A DNA stretch of 6,910 nucleotides from Elusimicrobiota bacterium. GTDB taxonomy: Bacteria > Elusimicrobiota > Elusimicrobia > Elusimicrobiales > UBA9959. Position 1 is the first letter of the stretch; every line of letters begins with the position of its first letter. The translations under genes were made by a program, and so were the position numbers. A model generated the notes under the pieces. It saw only the letters and a list, made by a program, of their open reading frames with translations. It ran no database searches and was not told the origin of the DNA. The stretch lies in NCBI GenBank assembly GCA_003500765.1, contig DNQL01000020.1, positions 1-6,910 of the forward strand, given 5' to 3'. Below, in pieces: positions 4,739 to 6,910 of this stretch.

Positions 4739-6516
4739 TACAGACCCTCCGCTGGCTGCTGCCCTATTGGCGGGTGCACGCGGTCCGCATGACCGTGATA
4801 GTGGTCTTCGGCATGATGAGCGCCGTCCTGCACACCGTAAACCCGGTGCTGATAAAGAACATCGTCAACGGGCTGGGCGCCAACCTCAACCCCGAATACC
4901 TGCGCCACAACGTGACGATGATCCTGGCGGTCGGGCTCGGCCTGTTCGTGGTCAACCTGGTGGCGCAGCGCAACCGCGCCTGGATGAACGCCCGCCTGGA
5001 ATGGGAGATACGCCGCAAGGCCTTCGACCACGTCATAGGGATGGACCGCAACTTCTTCCACCGCTTCACCACGGGCGACCTGGTGGCGCGGCTCTCCGAC
5101 GACATCTCCGAGAAGATCTCCTGGTTCTCCTGCTCCGGGGTGTTCCGGTTCATACAGGCCGGGTTCACGCTGACGGCGGCCGTCTCGATGATGCTCTACC
5201 TCAACCCCACGCTCGCGCTCTTCGTCCTGCTGCCGCTGCCGCTGGTCCTGATGACCTCCATACGCACGGGGCGGCTGCTGAGCGGCAAGTACAAGGAACT
5301 GCAGGAATCGATAACGAACCTCTTCGACTTCCTGGAGACCTGCTTCACCGGCATACGCGTAATAAAGGCCAACGCCAAGGAGAGCTCGCAGATCGGCTTC
5401 TTCAGGAGCCGCACCGCCGCCCAGCGCGACGGAGAAATAGCCACGGCCCGGCTGCAGGTGATATTGTCGTACTTCTGGCACGAGGCGGGCTTCGTCTCGA
5501 TAGCGCTGCTCTACGCCGCCGGCGGCGTGCTGGTCATGAACGGGGGCGCCACGCTCGGCGAGCTTATCGCCTTCCAGTTCTACGCCAACATGGTGGTCCA
5601 CCCGCTCATGGACATCAGCCAGTTCGTCGTGGCCGGCAACCGCGCCGGGGTGTCGATCAAACGCGTCGACGAGCTTTTAAAGTCCCGCTCGTCCCTGAAG
5701 TCGGGCGTCGGCGACATGACAACCCCCGACCGCATAACCTCCATGGAGTTCCGCGGCGCCGGGCTGAAGAACCCGAAGGGGGACGGCATGCTGGTGCGCG
5801 GCATAACCTTCCGCGCCGAGAGGGGGCAGCGCGTCGCCGTCGTCGGGAAGATCGGCAGCGGCAAGTCCACCCTGCTGGCCCTGGCCCTGCGCCTGAGCGA
5901 GCACGACGAGGGGGAAATGCTGGTCAACGGCGCCGATATAAGGCAGTGGAACCTGCGCGTCTTCCGCGAGCGCGTGGGATATACCGCCCAGGAAGCCGCC
6001 ATTTTCACCGGTACGCTGCGCGACAATATACTCATGGACCGCAAGTTCGGCGTCACGGAAGAGATGCTGGAGAAAGCCCTGGAGACCTCCCAGCTCAAGA
6101 ACGAGCTGAAGAAATTCCCGAAGGGACTCGACACCGTGGTCGGAACCCGCGGCTTCGCCCTCTCGGGCGGCCAGAAGCAGCGCGTGGCCATAGCCCGGGC
6201 CCTGCTCATAGCGCCGGACGTGCTGCTGCTCGACGACGCCACCAGCGCCATGGACGCGCAGACCGAGTACCAGTTCTGGAAGGCCTTCAGGAAGGAGCAC
6301 CCCGACGCGCTGTGCCTGGCGGTCACCCACAGGGCGCGCACGATAGAGACCTCCGACCATATCCTTACGCTGGACGGCGGGCGGATAGCGGAGCAGGGCA
6401 GCCACGCGGAACTGATGAAGCTGGGGGGACTCTACAGGGAGATCTACGAGCGGGAGAAGCTGCGCGGCGAGCTGGGGGCGGACAAGGGGGACGAGCATGA
6501 CGGACAGCCCGGATAA
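4735..6516 (+). CDS. ABC exporter half-transporter, subunit 2 (degenerate ATP site)
   Basis: This 593-residue exporter half is the likely partner of the preceding gene. Likely membrane helices lie near 19-40, 60-80, 135-155, 157-175, 250-270 and 274-295; the ATPase domain spans about 335-570. Motifs are Walker A GKIGSGKST (371-379), Q-loop Gln419, canonical signature LSGGQKQ (477-483), Walker B VLLLDD (496-501) and switch His532. Two departures stand out. The catalytic Glu is Asp501, and the A-loop aromatic position (25 residues before Walker A) is Asn346. This matches the degenerate subunit of heterodimeric exporters such as TM287/288 and BmrCD. Its own Walker A/B face would pair with the LSIGEKQ of subunit 1. 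The start overlaps the preceding stop in ATGA, with GGGGAGG just upstream. The C-terminus ends in a charged tail (about 573-593) whose coding region overlaps the next gene by 20 bases. The substrate is unknown. Confidence 0.93.
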   Translation: MIQTLRWLLPYWRVHAVRMTVIVVFGMMSAVLHTVNPVLIKNIVNGLGANLNPEYLRHNVTMILAVGLGLFVVNLVAQRNRAWMNARLEWEIRRKAFDHVIGMDRNFFHRFTTGDLVARLSDDISEKISWFSCSGVFRFIQAGFTLTAAVSMMLYLNPTLALFVLLPLPLVLMTSIRTGRLLSGKYKELQESITNLFDFLETCFTGIRVIKANAKESSQIGFFRSRTAAQRDGEIATARLQVILSYFWHEAGFVSIALLYAAGGVLVMNGGATLGELIAFQFYANMVVHPLMDISQFVVAGNRAGVSIKRVDELLKSRSSLKSGVGDMTTPDRITSMEFRGAGLKNPKGDGMLVRGITFRAERGQRVAVVGKIGSGKSTLLALALRLSEHDEGEMLVNGADIRQWNLRVFRERVGYTAQEAAIFTGTLRDNILMDRKFGVTEEMLEKALETSQLKNELKKFPKGLDTVVGTRGFALSGGQKQRVAIARALLIAPDVLLLDDATSAMDAQTEYQFWKAFRKEHPDALCLAVTHRARTIETSDHILTLDGGRIAEQGSHAELMKLGGLYREIYEREKLRGELGADKGDEHDGQPG

Positions 6517-6910
6517 AGGCCGCGACAATCTCTGCGACCTGGCGGTCAGGCTGGGCCTTTATTTCAACGTCTTCCTGGCGCTGCTCAAGACCGTCATCGG
6601 CATAACCGGCCACAGCTCCGGCCTCCTGGCCGACGGCATAAATTCCACCTCGGACGTAGTCTACTACATAGCGGTCATGGTGTTCATGCGCCTGGCCCGC
6701 AAGCCGCCGGACGAGGAGCACCCCTACGGCCACAGCCAGTTCGAGACCATAGGCGCGCTGGTGGTAGGTGCCTTCGTCCTCACCACGGGCGTCGCGATCT
6801 TCTGGGACTCGATAAACAAAGGCTACGACCTTTACGTCCACGGGGCAGGGGCCGCCGAGGTGCGCGCCTTCACGCTCTGGGCCGCCGCGGCCACGGTGGC
6901 GATCAAGGTC
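6497..6910 (+). CDS. Cation diffusion facilitator (CDF) family transporter, N-terminal part (3' end outside window)
   Basis: The frame from ATG 6497 stays open to the window edge and gives 138 residues. It reads as the N-terminal membrane region of a divalent-metal (Zn2+, Fe2+, Mn2+, Co2+ or similar)/H+ antiporter in the inner membrane. Visible landmarks are a hydrophobic first helix (about 15-37), the second-helix metal motif LLADGINSTSDV (43-54), HPYGHSQFE (75-83) and a following hydrophobic helix (about 84-104). By alignment with E. coli YiiP/FieF, Asp53 matches the second metal-ligand Asp of helix 2, and Asn49 replaces the first, which is usually Asp or His. The start lies inside the preceding ABC gene, 6 bases after a GGGGG tract (6486-6490), so the genes are probably translationally coupled. 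The metal cannot be predicted. About half of the usual 300-residue protein is missing, including the later helices and the cytoplasmic domain. Confidence 0.9.
   Translation, partial: MTDSPDKGRDNLCDLAVRLGLYFNVFLALLKTVIGITGHSSGLLADGINSTSDVVYYIAVMVFMRLARKPPDEEHPYGHSQFETIGALVVGAFVLTTGVAIFWDSINKGYDLYVHGAGAAEVRAFTLWAAAATVAIKV

Noticed and set aside
4767..6500. A 577-codon + strand frame overlapping the second ABC gene in another frame
   Set aside because: The product is Arg/Gly/Pro-rich without domains, typical of an out-of-frame reading of GC-rich DNA. The overlapping frame has all ABC transporter motifs.

Overview
This window comes from a GC-rich (roughly 60-65 % by eye), densely packed bacterial genome. 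All recognisable genes lie on the + strand, with short gaps or overlapping stop/start codons and Shine-Dalgarno sites of the AGGAG/GGAGG type. A complete ferredoxin-dependent 2-oxoacid oxidoreductase points to an anaerobe or to a lineage with low-potential ferredoxin metabolism. The isoleucine codons are unusual for such GC-rich DNA: ATA is preferred and ATT is absent from the three large oxidoreductase subunits. Some uncultured or anaerobic GC-rich bacterial phyla are candidate sources, but I cannot fix the phylum from this sequence.

Layout. Positions 3-128 hold the last 41 codons of an unrecognised gene. Positions 129-303 are a 175-base intergenic region with a well-spaced sigma70-type promoter (157-185), a small hairpin next to the predicted transcript start (197-212), and a Shine-Dalgarno site for the first gene of operon 1. 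Operon 1 (304-2901) encodes four subunits in the order delta (2x[4Fe-4S] ferredoxin), alpha (VorB-type), beta (thiamine-diphosphate subunit) and gamma. It ends at a textbook intrinsic terminator (2921-2950). Operon 2 starts only 9 bases after the terminator's T-tract. It encodes two half-size ABC exporters that overlap by 4 bases (2960-4738 and 4735-6516). A cation diffusion facilitator family transporter follows; it overlaps the second ABC gene by 20 bases and runs off the window end (6497-6910).

How the genes work together. The four operon 1 subunits should form one cytoplasmic enzyme that converts a 2-oxoacid (branched-chain, or possibly 2-oxoglutarate) plus CoA to acyl-CoA and CO2, passing electrons to ferredoxin, or the reverse. 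The two ABC proteins should form a heterodimeric exporter with one consensus and one degenerate ATP site, because the second subunit has Asp in place of the catalytic Glu and lacks the A-loop aromatic. The cation transporter is translationally coupled to this pair. No CRISPR array, insertion sequence, tRNA, rRNA or clearly new system was found. The points of most interest are the exporter asymmetry, the ATA codon preference, and the leader-poor start of operon 2.
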